Assembly (NCBI GenBank): GCA_016788705.1
Contig: JAEUSQ010000014.1
Location: 1 to 64,000 of the forward strand
Direction of reading: 5' to 3'
From: Bacteroidetes Order II. bacterium
GTDB lineage: Bacteria > Bacteroidota > Rhodothermia > Rhodothermales > UBA2364
DNA: 64,000 nt
Shown here piece by piece: positions 24,300 through 33,676 of this stretch; the first letter of the stretch is position 1; every line of letters begins with the position of its first letter. Both the position numbers and the translations under genes were made by a program. Below the pieces are notes generated by a model. It worked only from the letters and a program-made list of their open reading frames with translations. It had not been told where the DNA came from and did no database searches.

Positions 24300-24778
24300 T
24301 GATGCGTAAAACATTATTTCTCTTGGTATTGGTCGCATGGATGGGTTGCAAACAGACACCCTCTCCTATCCCACTTCCCCCGCCAGGGATGGCTTTTTAC
24401 GAAAAGCAGTGCGCTTCGTGTCACCAATCGGATGGGGAGGGTGTGTTACGCACCTTTCCTCCACTCAAAAACAATGTAACGGTCGAAGGACCACATGGAC
24501 GATTGATTCGTTTGGCACTTCATGGCTTGGAAGGCGAATTGGTCTCTGAAAACGAAGTATATCGTGGGGCTTGTCCACCGTGGGGACATCTAAGCGACGA
24601 GGATATTGCAGACATTCTTACCTTTATCAGAAGTCGCTGGGGAAACAATGCGCCCCCCGTCCCTGCCGACGACATAAAAATGATTCGGTTATTCTATCGC
24701 GACCGCACCACACCTTGGACGCCAGAAGAATTAAAAAAGCCCGAAAACACGTCGGTTCCGGGTGTTGCTGGTTGGTAA
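24299..24778 (+). CDS. Cytochrome c-type lipoprotein with Cys in the axial Met position
   Basis: Start set at the ATG overlapping the chaN-like stop. The protein has 159 residues. Signal and lipobox (AWMGC, Cys17) indicate a lipoprotein. A single CASCH haem site lies at 38-42 (haem ligand His42). The distal loop that normally supplies the axial methionine in this class (MPPWGHLSDEDIADILTFIR-like) reads RGACPPWGHLSDEDI, so Cys92 replaces Met. The haem may therefore be His/Cys-ligated or use another residue, which would change its redox potential and ligand binding. It is paired with ChaN-like 23388-24299. Confidence 0.85.
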   Translation: MMRKTLFLLVLVAWMGCKQTPSPIPLPPPGMAFYEKQCASCHQSDGEGVLRTFPPLKNNVTVEGPHGRLIRLALHGLEGELVSENEVYRGACPPWGHLSDEDIADILTFIRSRWGNNAPPVPADDIKMIRLFYRDRTTPWTPEELKKPENTSVPGVAGW

Positions 24779-26038
24779 CTATTCCCAACGAATCGCCTCC
24801 ACAGGCTCTGTCTGTGCAGCCCGCCATGCTGGATATACGGCGGCCAATGTACATAAGACCAATACCCCAAGGGCAATTACCAACACATCGCCATACTGTA
24901 CCGCAACGGGATAGGCATCAATAATGAAGGAATCCCCGCCCATCAGTGGGACCCATTTAAAGCGATCTTGTATATAGCAAAGGAGCAAACCAATGGTTGT
25001 TCCAACAGCTATGCCTACGCTACCAATCAGCAAGCCTTCTAAGAGGAAAATGTGACGAATGTGAGACCGTGAAACCCCCATCGCCTGAAGAATGCCCAAA
25101 TCCCGCCGTTTCTCAATCACGACCATGGTGAGCGATCCTACGATATTAAAGGCAGCCACCAGAATAATGAGGCCAAGGATTAAAGAGGCGCCCCACTTTT
25201 CGAAGAGCATTGTCTCGTAGAGGGTTTTCTGGATATCAAACCAAGTACTAACGCGAAATTTTTGGGCGTTCAGCTGTGCCAAAAGATGGGCTTTTACTTG
25301 CGTAGCAGCGTTCAAGTCGTTTAAACGTAGTTCGACCCCTGTTACCCGACCATTCATTCTGAACAGACGCTGGGCTTCTGGCAAATCAATAAACACATGA
25401 CTTTCGTCGTAGGTGGGGTCTATTTGGAATAGGCCCCTGACCTGAAATCGTGGGAAGTCTGGAAAACCAAATGTAGCTAAACTACGGGCAAGACCCGCCG
25501 CAGACCGAAGTTCCACCCGATTGGGACCATAATCATTATTAAGTGAAAAAATACCAATCCGATTGGCCAATGCCTCGCCCAATATTACACCCGGCTCGCC
25601 CTCGCCACGCGCCAATTGCAGGGTACCAGTTGTCATCTTTCCGGAAACGGTATTTTCGCCTGTTCCTAAGTGACCTACAATGCCTCTGACGATCACAACC
25701 TTGTTACCGTGTTTCCCCTCGCCCCAGATAAACTGTGCTTTTCCTTCTACATACGGTGCAACCGATTGTACGTGGGGGGTGTTACGAATGGCTTGAATCA
25801 GAGAATCCGGATTTAAAAACCCTCTTGAACTGGCCGATTCTATCCGAATGTGGGGATCAAACGAGACCATAAGGTCGCGCACAAGATTAAAGAAACCATT
25901 CAATACCGAAAGCACAACAATCAGCACTGCCGTCCCCAATGTAATCCCTGCAATCGATATGCCGGAAATAATAGATACCAGTGAGAATTGTTTTTTGCTC
26001 GCAAAATATCGGCGTGCGATTAGTAAGCGATAGTCCAT
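24779..26038 (-). CDS. LolC/E-family lipoprotein-releasing ABC transporter permease
   Basis: The 419-residue inner membrane protein has the MacB-PCD/FtsX layout: an N-terminal membrane helix preceded by RRYFASKKQFSLVSIISGIS, a periplasmic domain (about 50-265), and three C-terminal helices. It contains ILVAAFNIVGSLTMVVIEKRRDLGILQAMGVS, conserved in LolC/LolE, and a terminal EPVEAIRWE. It probably moves lipoproteins out of the inner membrane together with a LolD ATPase encoded elsewhere. The gene ends 1 nt after the convergent cytochrome c stop. Confidence 0.85.
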   Translation of the reverse strand: MDYRLLIARRYFASKKQFSLVSIISGISIAGITLGTAVLIVVLSVLNGFFNLVRDLMVSFDPHIRIESASSRGFLNPDSLIQAIRNTPHVQSVAPYVEGKAQFIWGEGKHGNKVVIVRGIVGHLGTGENTVSGKMTTGTLQLARGEGEPGVILGEALANRIGIFSLNNDYGPNRVELRSAAGLARSLATFGFPDFPRFQVRGLFQIDPTYDESHVFIDLPEAQRLFRMNGRVTGVELRLNDLNAATQVKAHLLAQLNAQKFRVSTWFDIQKTLYETMLFEKWGASLILGLIILVAAFNIVGSLTMVVIEKRRDLGILQAMGVSRSHIRHIFLLEGLLIGSVGIAVGTTIGLLLCYIQDRFKWVPLMGGDSFIIDAYPVAVQYGDVLVIALGVLVLCTLAAVYPAWRAAQTEPVEAIRWE

Positions 26039-26175
26039 ATCTCCAATTTTCGTTACCCCAATATCGCCAAAGGCGGCTTTTGGGGCAGGAACAATTTTTA
26101 AAAGTAGGAATCAATTTTCCATCATGGCCGTCTAAAGCCTGTTTTCCAATTGATTTTCACTAAATGACCCCCAAT

Positions 26176-26862
26176 ATGAAAACGATCGTATTCGGTGTGC
26201 TCTTGTGCTTTGCATCTGTTATGGGTGGGTGGGCACAAAAAGTTCAGACAACCACCAAGCCGTTTGACTTTAACAATAACAAAGGCTTAGCAATTAACCT
26301 GCACAACAGTGGTTTCGGCATCAACGGCTTTTGGACCAAGTCCATGTCTAAGGATCTGGCCTTTACCGTTGAAGCCTCTCTTCGTTCCGAGAAAGACGAA
26401 AAAGAAGAAAAATATTTTGACTGGTGGGGGAATAGCATTATCCCATATAAGTTAAACTATCTTTTGTTATTACCCGTACAGGCTGGCATTCAAAAGCGGC
26501 TTTTCTCGGAGGTCATAGACGACAGTTTTCGCCCCTATGTGCAAGTGACCGCAGGTCCAACGGTGGCGTGGGTTTCGCCATATTTCGACGATCAAAACCA
26601 AAATAAACAGTTGGATGACGTGGAACGAATTTATGACTCCATTGCATCTATTCCGCATGGGAAACCAGTTTTGGGTCTGGGAGGTGGATTGGCATTGGGA
26701 GCACAGTTTGGAAAGAGTCGCCGTGCGCTACAAGCAGTTCGGATTGGAGTGGATATTCAGCTTTACCCCGCCTCGATACAGTTAATGGAGCCCGCCATAC
26801 GCGAATCGCAACAAGTTTTCCTCACCCCCAGTTTTGCCATTATCTTCGGGAAGTACCGATAA
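26176..26862 (+). CDS. Exported beta-barrel-like protein of unknown function
   Basis: Start chosen at the second ATG (MKTIVFGVLLC), four codons after the first (26164). The protein has 228 residues with a signal peptide ending near GGWAQK. The mature part alternates polar and hydrophobic strands with many aromatic and glycine residues (GLAINLHNSGFGINGFW, PVLGLGGGLALGAQFG, FLTPSFAIIFGKYR). This looks like a small outer membrane beta-barrel, but no named family is recognised. A weak terminator follows at 26884-26919. Confidence 0.55.
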   Translation: MKTIVFGVLLCFASVMGGWAQKVQTTTKPFDFNNNKGLAINLHNSGFGINGFWTKSMSKDLAFTVEASLRSEKDEKEEKYFDWWGNSIIPYKLNYLLLLPVQAGIQKRLFSEVIDDSFRPYVQVTAGPTVAWVSPYFDDQNQNKQLDDVERIYDSIASIPHGKPVLGLGGGLALGAQFGKSRRALQAVRIGVDIQLYPASIQLMEPAIRESQQVFLTPSFAIIFGKYR

Positions 26863-26883
26863 GTAATTGGAAATTTTGTTTCG

Positions 26884-26919
26884 AAAGCGACTTCTGATGA
26901 CTTTGGAGCCGCTTTTTTT
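26884..26919 (+). terminator. Probable terminator after the beta-barrel-like gene
   Basis: AAAGCG (26884-26889) pairs with CGCTTT (26910-26915), with partial internal pairing, and a run of seven Ts follows. The threonine synthase gene converges from the right and ends at 26918. Confidence 0.55.
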
Positions 26920-28075
26920 ATTTCCAAAGGTTCTCGATATATTTATAAGCAGACCCCGTATTGATCAACACCACTTTATCTTTTGATTTCACCCAGCCAG
27001 ACTCCCGAAGTTTTTTGAGGGCCATCCAAACAGCAGCACCTTCGGGCGCCACAAAGAATCCCTCGCCTGCGGCCAATTCACGAATTCCCGATTCCATTTC
27101 CTCGTCCGAAATGGCGATGGCCGTTCCGTTACTTTCATACAGCGCCTCCAGAATCAACCGGTCACCAAACGGAGCTGGTACACGGAGGCCATTAGCAATG
27201 GTTTCCGGCGGGTTTTCTACTGGCCGACCATCGGTTTCGTGCGCTTCAAAAGCCGGAACTATTGGATCACATCCTGCCACCTGTACCGCCACCATTCGGG
27301 TAGTGATTTCGGAAATCCACCCCAAATCCAACATTTCTTTAAACGCCTTCCAAATTCCGATGAGGCCCGTTCCGCCACCTGTAGGGTACAAAATCACATC
27401 GGGGGTTTGCCAATGCAGTTGTTCCGCCAATTCGTAGCCCATGGTTTTTTTGCCTTCTATCCGATACGGTTCTTTTAGGGTAGAAACATCAAACCAATGG
27501 CCCGGATTGGTCCGAGCCATCGTCTGGCCAGCATCCCGTATGCTTCCCGGGACGGTGGTTACACGCGCACCAAACCACATACAATCTGTTTGAAAAACTT
27601 TTGGCGTAGCTTCCGGCATAAAAACATGGGTTTTAATACCAGCTCGTGCGCCATACGCCGCCAATGCACTTCCGGCATTCCCAGCAGTAGGGATGGCCAT
27701 TTCCTGAATACCGTACTCATGCGCCTTAGAGACTGCCATTGCCAGTCCCCGTGCTTTGAACGATCCAGTAGGATTTACCGACTCATCCTTAAACCATATG
27801 TCGGAAAGTCCTAATTTTTCGCCAATCCGCTTTAAGGGTAGCAACGGGGTAAAACCCTCGCCCAGTGTTACAATGAGCCGTTCGTCTTCTATTGGCAACA
27901 GTTCACGATACCGCCACATATTACTATTTCGGCCAGCGAGAATATTTTTGTCTAAAGGTGTGAGGTCATATACCGCCAAAAGAGGTTTTTTACATGCTGG
28001 GCAAAAAGTTTGGGGTTCATTTTTAGGAAATATGCGGTCGCAGACCGAACAAACAAGATGGGTAAAACGTGTCAT
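26918..28075 (-). CDS. thrC: Threonine synthase
   Basis: The 385-residue PLP enzyme converts O-phosphohomoserine to threonine. An N-terminal zinc ribbon (Cys9, Cys12, Cys25, Cys28) precedes the fold-type II core. PLP lysine is in NPTGSFKARG (Lys107), the phosphate-binding loop is PTGGGTGLIG, and PTAGNAGSALAAYGA is also typical. The zinc ribbon and length are usual for one threonine synthase subgroup. No other threonine or homoserine genes are adjacent. It probably stands alone, with the terminator region shared with the convergent gene. Confidence 0.88.
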   Translation of the reverse strand: MTRFTHLVCSVCDRIFPKNEPQTFCPACKKPLLAVYDLTPLDKNILAGRNSNMWRYRELLPIEDERLIVTLGEGFTPLLPLKRIGEKLGLSDIWFKDESVNPTGSFKARGLAMAVSKAHEYGIQEMAIPTAGNAGSALAAYGARAGIKTHVFMPEATPKVFQTDCMWFGARVTTVPGSIRDAGQTMARTNPGHWFDVSTLKEPYRIEGKKTMGYELAEQLHWQTPDVILYPTGGGTGLIGIWKAFKEMLDLGWISEITTRMVAVQVAGCDPIVPAFEAHETDGRPVENPPETIANGLRVPAPFGDRLILEALYESNGTAIAISDEEMESGIRELAAGEGFFVAPEGAAVWMALKKLRESGWVKSKDKVVLINTGSAYKYIENLWK

Positions 28076-28182
28076 AGGTCATTGTCTCAGATTGTTTTAC
28101 ATAAGATACGCGAAAATGACCACGGAGAAGGGTATCGAAAAAATAAAAGACGTTACCAAGAAGCCCGAGGAGAGGAGTGATT

Positions 28183-28755
28183 TTAGTCGTTTAAGGCTTT
28201 AGAACCAAATGATTGATAGACCAGAAAATTAAAGCGGGCATCCAATTGCTTCTCCACGATTTCATGAAAAGCCTTGCTTTGCCGTCTGGGCACAACCAAC
28301 TCGCAACGCATCCGCTGCTGAAGCTCGTTACGACAGAAGAAAACATACACCTCGGCATCGGCTCGTTCATGTATCACATAATCTTCCACCTGCCCCCAAG
28401 CAAGCCACATTTTTTGGTTGCCTAATCTTTGAACAATGCCTTTTTCTGTAATGAGTGTACGGCTTACAGCAAGCCCGGTCAGCAATATAGCAAGCGTAAC
28501 GAAACCATAGACCCATAATGCCCCCAGAACGGGCTTTCCTGTTCCCAAAGCCGCACAAATCCAAAGCATTAAATTACTAATCACACCAAGCAAAATCCAC
28601 CGTGGCAAATAAAAACGATGAGGGGTGTACCAAGAGAGAAGAACATTTTTTAGCGTGAAGCGGGTTCGGAGAATGGCACTTACGTACAGAACTCCAAAGA
28701 TGGTAAGCACCATCAGGAAGGAATCGTGTAGATACGTAAGAATAGCCCAGAACAT
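28183..28755 (-). CDS. Polytopic membrane protein, unknown function
   Basis: The 190 residues have four hydrophobic segments (about 8-25, 53-70, 76-95 and a short one after), followed by a soluble C-terminal domain of about 90 residues with mixed strands (KGIVQRLGNQKMWLAWGQVE and YVFFCRNELQQRMRCEL). The tail could be a PH-like domain, but this is a guess. It ends a few nucleotides before the VWA/BatA-type gene on the same strand, so the two are likely co-transcribed with the BatA-like gene first. Confidence 0.55.
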   Translation of the reverse strand: MFWAILTYLHDSFLMVLTIFGVLYVSAILRTRFTLKNVLLSWYTPHRFYLPRWILLGVISNLMLWICAALGTGKPVLGALWVYGFVTLAILLTGLAVSRTLITEKGIVQRLGNQKMWLAWGQVEDYVIHERADAEVYVFFCRNELQQRMRCELVVPRRQSKAFHEIVEKQLDARFNFLVYQSFGSKALND

Positions 28756-28758
28756 GGC

Positions 28759-30879
28759 TTAAGTTTTTTGTGAGGAAGATTTTTTGCGGAGTGCCACAAA
28801 CATTTCGGCAAGCAGGCATAACAACGCTAAAAACAAAAAGACGTTCCACAGATTTTGGCCAAATCGTGCCGTTCCAATGGCTTCTTTTATCTGACGGTCC
28901 GTTCCTGCTCCTACATCCACCATCCGAACCGAGGTTCCAGTCATTTGCTCTATTTGTTGTTTCCCTTCTTCGGGTGGCATTCGTACCAGATCAGACTCAC
29001 GGCTGTCTGCATTAACAGCTACTTTCCGTAAAACTCGGTCCCCTTGCATTACATCGTAGAGGCCGGATTGCTGAATCGCTTCATCCACCGAAATCACCAT
29101 CCCGTTATATACTAGGTTTTGCTGCGGTGTATATTCATCCCCCTTTACCCCTACCAATTTGACTGGCTCCGATCCTTGTAAACCGGATACAAAGACCTCT
29201 CCATCATCCGAGGTTCCCAAACTCCCCTCGCTCTGTGCCCGACTGGCCGAGAGGTAATACACTGCACGGTAGAGCAATGGAATAAACAAGCCGCGTGACG
29301 GTAAATCACTCCACAATGGATCGGGCGCAACCGTCACCAGCAGGGCTGATCCTTTGCCATTTCGGATTTCATGTAGAAAGGGCTGATTATTCGTGAGGCG
29401 GATCAGGGTCTGTTCGTCGCCCGTTCCCGGCTGATATAACATAATATAGCGGGCATCCACCGTCTCGACTTGCTTTCCGACAGACAGATCGCCGTTGGCA
29501 AACATCCCCTCAAAGAGGGGGTGCTCGGTTTCCACTCGGTCAAATTTCCCAATGGCAGGGCCTCCTGCCTGGCCAGAGAATCCACTAGCCTTCCCGCCGC
29601 CAAGAGCCGAAAAGAGTGCTGTGTACTCCCCAGCAACCATCCCCCCACTGGGGAACATTAAGAGACCGCCGCCGGAAGCAATGTAGCGTTTTAGATTTGT
29701 GATCTCGCCGGAAGAGAACCGCTTTTTTCCAATGATTAATACGCAATTATAAGACTCCAATGCCGTTCCACCCAACATGCCCTCTGTGATGGTTTGGGTT
29801 TGGAAAACCACCCTACCACCAGTAACCTGTGGCGAAAGGGCCAACTCTACAAAATTAGTCCGTTCCCCATCGCCTCGTACCAATAATACCGTCCGTTTTT
29901 CCGGAACAAGGAGCGAGAAATACCGACGATTGTCGTCTTCGAAAGTATCTCCTTCAATCCGCACTTCGCCTCCCAACCAACCACGTTTTTGCGGAGTTAG
30001 GGTAAATTGTACGGTTGCCTGATCTTTCGGACCTATGTTTGCAAGGGCTTGCGCAACAGGTTGGCCTTCCAAATATACACTTGCCTGAAAATTACTTAGT
30101 GCCTTGTCGCTATAGTTGGTGAGTGTGGCGGTCACCCCAACTGGCTGGCCTTGTTCTATGATACGACTATCTATCTCGACATCGGTAATCGCCACATTTG
30201 CCGGAGCGTCACTCCCTATCGGAACCAGTGCGATGGATACATTTTGCGGCTTTTCGGTTTCTAAAGAGTCTAAAAACGTAGCACGCTGTAAGTCTGAAAT
30301 GAGATAGACCTCTTTGTTCCTGTCGGATATTTCTGCCAATCGTCTAAAAGACTGACGTGCGGTACGCATCAAAGACCGTGCGCCTGGTTCTGGCTGAATT
30401 TTCCGGATTTCCTCTAAGAGCGGTCCGGTATTCCGGTAGAGGTTGCGGGCTGTCAAACCATTGTTTGCCGTTGTAAGCAATAAAAACTCATCTCCTTTTT
30501 GCGCTTGTTTCACCAATTGAGCCGCAACGGTACGCGCCTGCTGAAGGTACTCGCCACGTACATTCCGCAATTTCATGGATAATGAATTATCTATTACAAT
30601 GGCATATACGGTTTTGGCATGCTTTGCATCACTGGCTGAGCCTTTTAACATAGGCTGTGCAAATCCCAAAACCAAAAACAAAATGGCCAATACGCGTAGT
30701 GCCAGCAATAACCATTGTTCTATTTTCACCCGCTGCATGGCCGTTTTTTCCAGCTCTCGCAAAAAAGCAAGCGTGGAGAAATCCACTTTTTTGGGCTTTC
30801 TAAAATTAAACAAATGAATGAGAATGGGAATGGCAGCAGCCAATAACCCCAATAATATCAGTGGATTGAGAAAAGTCAT
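28759..30879 (-). CDS. BatA/VWA-domain membrane protein
   Basis: Start chosen at the ATG giving MTFLNPLILLGLLAAAIPIL, the canonical BatA N terminus (LIHLFNFRKPKKVDFSTLAF). The longer frame adds 37 unrelated residues. The protein has 706 residues: N-terminal membrane helices (about 6-25 and 56-75), a VWA domain with YAIVIDNSLSM (MIDAS), a CARDB-like beta domain, a DUF4159-like/glutamine-amidotransferase-like segment and a C-terminal helix. Such proteins are common in Bacteroidota and are tied to MoxR-associated envelope stress tolerance. No MoxR ATPase is adjacent. Confidence 0.75.
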   Translation of the reverse strand: MTFLNPLILLGLLAAAIPILIHLFNFRKPKKVDFSTLAFLRELEKTAMQRVKIEQWLLLALRVLAILFLVLGFAQPMLKGSASDAKHAKTVYAIVIDNSLSMKLRNVRGEYLQQARTVAAQLVKQAQKGDEFLLLTTANNGLTARNLYRNTGPLLEEIRKIQPEPGARSLMRTARQSFRRLAEISDRNKEVYLISDLQRATFLDSLETEKPQNVSIALVPIGSDAPANVAITDVEIDSRIIEQGQPVGVTATLTNYSDKALSNFQASVYLEGQPVAQALANIGPKDQATVQFTLTPQKRGWLGGEVRIEGDTFEDDNRRYFSLLVPEKRTVLLVRGDGERTNFVELALSPQVTGGRVVFQTQTITEGMLGGTALESYNCVLIIGKKRFSSGEITNLKRYIASGGGLLMFPSGGMVAGEYTALFSALGGGKASGFSGQAGGPAIGKFDRVETEHPLFEGMFANGDLSVGKQVETVDARYIMLYQPGTGDEQTLIRLTNNQPFLHEIRNGKGSALLVTVAPDPLWSDLPSRGLFIPLLYRAVYYLSASRAQSEGSLGTSDDGEVFVSGLQGSEPVKLVGVKGDEYTPQQNLVYNGMVISVDEAIQQSGLYDVMQGDRVLRKVAVNADSRESDLVRMPPEEGKQQIEQMTGTSVRMVDVGAGTDRQIKEAIGTARFGQNLWNVFLFLALLCLLAEMFVALRKKSSSQKT

Positions 30880-31202
30880 ATTAGCACTAAAATATTCATT
30901 AACGGTGGCGCACGTAGGCTTAACCGAAAGGCTTGCTATATGAACGACCAACCAGACTTCAGACTGGTACATCGCCCACAGAAAAAACAAAGGAGGATCA
31001 TCAGTATCCTCCTTAACAACGATGCAAATGACGTTCCGGTTTCTCTTATTGGGCTTCGCTTAAAAAAACTTGCACCCTCCCAATTTTTTGTGTGCCCAAA
31101 TATTCTCTGTGAGCGCATAAATTGACGCTGTTTAGGGATGCGGAACGCATACGCCCTCAAACCAATTCCAAGGAGAACCCAAAACCGTTCTACAAAATAT
31201 TT
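30880..31202. other. Intergenic region containing the aldehyde dehydrogenase terminator
   Basis: This 323-nt stretch holds one good terminator (30982-31014, minus strand). I could support no gene in it. The short open frames overlap this hairpin and show no coding character. Confidence 0.6.
30982..31014 (-). terminator. Terminator downstream of the aldehyde dehydrogenase gene
   Basis: AAGGAGGAT (30990-30998) pairs with ATCCTCCTT (31006-31014) around a 7-nt loop. On the minus strand it is followed by TTGTTTTTT. It sits about 190 nt beyond the dehydrogenase stop codon. Confidence 0.75.
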
Positions 31203-32567
31203 TTACCGCACCCAAACCGTCTTTGCGTTCACAAACTCGTGAATCCCCATTTCCGATAGTTCTCGGCCATAACCGCTGTGTTTAATGCCCCCAAAGGGTA
31301 AACGGGGGTCACTTTTCACCATGCCATTGATGAAGACACAGCCCGCATTGATTTTGGCTCCCAGAGACTCGGCACGTGGCAGATCATTTGTGAAAATGGT
31401 GGAACCCAAGCCATATTCACTCCGGTTGGCCAAATAGAGGGCCTCTGCTTCGTCTTCTGCAACCACGAGAGCTGCTACTGGTCCAAACAATTCTTCGTCA
31501 AAAGCCGCCATACCTGGTTGAACATTGCCCAATACGGTTGGTTCATAGAAAAATCCTGTCCCTGTTGGCATGTGGCCACCACACAAAATTTTTGCCCCTG
31601 CCGCCACCGACCTTACCACTTGATCGTGAAGTTGCTGACGAAGATCGGCACGCGCCATTGGCCCAATGGCAACATCGGGCTGCACCGGATCCCCCACCTT
31701 AAGTGCTTTAACGCACTTTACAAATTTTTCCGTAAAAGCTTCGGCCACCGATTTTACCATGATAAATCTTTTGGCCGCAATGCACGTCTGTCCGTTGTTA
31801 AGGTATCGGCTAGAAACCGCAACCTCTGCCGCCAACGCCAAATCGGCATCTTCTAAGACGATAAACGGATCGCTTCCGCCCAGCTCCAGTACCGTCTTTT
31901 TGAGTGCTTCTCCGGCCAACCGTGCAACAGATCTGCCTGCCCCCACACTTCCGGTGAGAGTGACCGCTGCAACCCTCGGATCCTGAATGATACCAGCTAC
32001 GGCCTCCACTTCCACAAACAGATTTTGGAAACTGCCTTCTGGAAAACCTGCATCAATCATCAACTTTTCCATCTCGTATGCCGATTCAGGCGTATTCGGA
32101 GCATGTTTTAAGAGAAACACATTTCCTGCCATCATGGTTGGCACACACGCACGAAACGCTTGCCAAAGTGGAAAATTCCAAGGCATAATGCCTAAGATGG
32201 CCCCCAATGGGCTATATGCCACATAAGAGTGGCTGGCATCACTGGCAATGGTGACTGGTTTCAGGAAACGGGTCCCATTTTCGGCATAATACCGACACAC
32301 CGAGGCACATTTTTTGACTTCGGCAATGGCAGCCACAAGTGGTTTTCCCATTTCCTCCGTCATTATCTGTCCGAGATATTCAGCCCGCTCTTCCAAAAGT
32401 GCTGCCGCCCGAACCAGCCAGCCAGCACGTTCTGCCAAGGTGGTCTGGGCAAATGACGAAAAGGCATGATCGGCACGTTGCAACTTTTGTTCAAGTTCAG
32501 ACGAAGTGAGGGTCGGATACGATTTTCGAACGACTTCGGTAGCAGGATTAACAGAAATAAAAGGCAT
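31203..32567 (-). CDS. NAD(P)-dependent aldehyde dehydrogenase, succinate-semialdehyde-type
   Basis: The 454 residues belong to the ALDH superfamily, subgroup similar to GabD/Sad. The Rossmann motif is TLTGSVGAGRSVA, the catalytic general base is in LELGGSDPF (Glu228) and the nucleophile is in NNGQTCIAAKRF (Cys262). It oxidises an aldehyde to a carboxylate with NAD(P)+. Semialdehyde specificity is likely by family but not proven. It is a single gene with its own terminator. Confidence 0.85.
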   Translation of the reverse strand: MPFISVNPATEVVRKSYPTLTSSELEQKLQRADHAFSSFAQTTLAERAGWLVRAAALLEERAEYLGQIMTEEMGKPLVAAIAEVKKCASVCRYYAENGTRFLKPVTIASDASHSYVAYSPLGAILGIMPWNFPLWQAFRACVPTMMAGNVFLLKHAPNTPESAYEMEKLMIDAGFPEGSFQNLFVEVEAVAGIIQDPRVAAVTLTGSVGAGRSVARLAGEALKKTVLELGGSDPFIVLEDADLALAAEVAVSSRYLNNGQTCIAAKRFIMVKSVAEAFTEKFVKCVKALKVGDPVQPDVAIGPMARADLRQQLHDQVVRSVAAGAKILCGGHMPTGTGFFYEPTVLGNVQPGMAAFDEELFGPVAALVVAEDEAEALYLANRSEYGLGSTIFTNDLPRAESLGAKINAGCVFINGMVKSDPRLPFGGIKHSGYGRELSEMGIHEFVNAKTVWVR

Positions 32568-32740
32568 TTTTCGCTTTGGTTAAAGGGAGCTTGATACACG
32601 GAAGGACCAGAAAGTAACGGGTTACTCTGCCAAAATCAAGTATAAATGGAATGGTGGTTTCGTGAAATTGCCTAAACGCTTTTTTTAGCTGTGTTGCATA
32701 CCTATTTTTAGCCCATAGCTGTCCCAAGACATCCAAACAC

Positions 32741-33634
32741 ATGACCTTGTTCGAGATATATTTTTTACGCGTAACCCTCATAGACGTTCTGGATGTGGGC
32801 ATAGTGGCTTTGCTCATTTATACCGTTTATCGGGTGATGCAACGAACCATTGCCATTCAGGTATTTGTGGGCCTTATCGTACTGTATTTTTTTGATGTAT
32901 TGGTAACAGCGGCAGACATGACCATGCTCCGGTTCTTATTCCGAACCCTAAGTGAGGTTTTTGTGGTGGGTATTATTGTGTTGTTCCAGCCGGAGTTGCG
33001 TCGGCTATTGCTAATGCTGGGGCAAACAACGGGGCTTCAGCGCTTTTTTCGTCCTCCAGACCAAAGTAAAATCGTGGAAGATGTATTGACAGCCGTTGCC
33101 GATATGTCTCAAAAAAAAACGGGTGCTCTTATTGTATTCCGACGTTCTACCCCATTAGACACCTACATTGAAACAGGAACGCTTTTGCAGTCGCAGGTAA
33201 ATCCCGATTTACTGATTGCGGTCTTTCAGAAAAACAGCCCGTTGCACGACGGCGCCATGATCATCCAGTCTGGTCGTATCGAGGCGGTACGTTGTATTTT
33301 GCCTGTTTCGGCAAGCAGAGAACTAAGCCCCAATCTGGGGCTACGCCATCGGTCTGCTATGGGACTTTGTGAACAGAGTGATGCGTTTATCATTGTTGTC
33401 TCGGAAGAACGGGGAAAAATCTCGACCGCGCACAACGGCAAACTCATGACCAATTTATCTTTGATTGAATTACGCAACCAGTTACATAAGGCCATTTCTT
33501 TGGACCCTGACCGGATTTCTGACGAAACACGAACCATGGACGAAGGCACCCCAGCCAAAATGACTGCTAAAAAACGGGCCAAAAGAGGGATTGGATCAAC
33601 CCATCAGGAACCAGAGCCTCCCACCGTTCTATAA
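32741..33634 (+). CDS. cdaA: Diadenylate cyclase (c-di-AMP synthase)
   Basis: The 297-residue protein makes cyclic di-AMP from two ATP at the inner membrane. Three membrane helices (about 16-30, 37-55, 70-83) precede the DAC domain with the invariant LHDGAMII (Asp170-Gly-Ala) and LRHRSAMGL (202-204 RHR). The roughly 50-residue C-terminal tail is basic and Pro-rich and lacks a known domain. CdaR, the usual regulator in Firmicutes, is not adjacent, as is normal in Bacteroidota. It starts a run of plus-strand genes that includes dapB and glyA. Confidence 0.93.
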   Translation: MTLFEIYFLRVTLIDVLDVGIVALLIYTVYRVMQRTIAIQVFVGLIVLYFFDVLVTAADMTMLRFLFRTLSEVFVVGIIVLFQPELRRLLLMLGQTTGLQRFFRPPDQSKIVEDVLTAVADMSQKKTGALIVFRRSTPLDTYIETGTLLQSQVNPDLLIAVFQKNSPLHDGAMIIQSGRIEAVRCILPVSASRELSPNLGLRHRSAMGLCEQSDAFIIVVSEERGKISTAHNGKLMTNLSLIELRNQLHKAISLDPDRISDETRTMDEGTPAKMTAKKRAKRGIGSTHQEPEPPTVL

Positions 33635-33676
33635 TTGCCGTAAATTATTTAACGAACGATAAACGCTACAAAAAAC

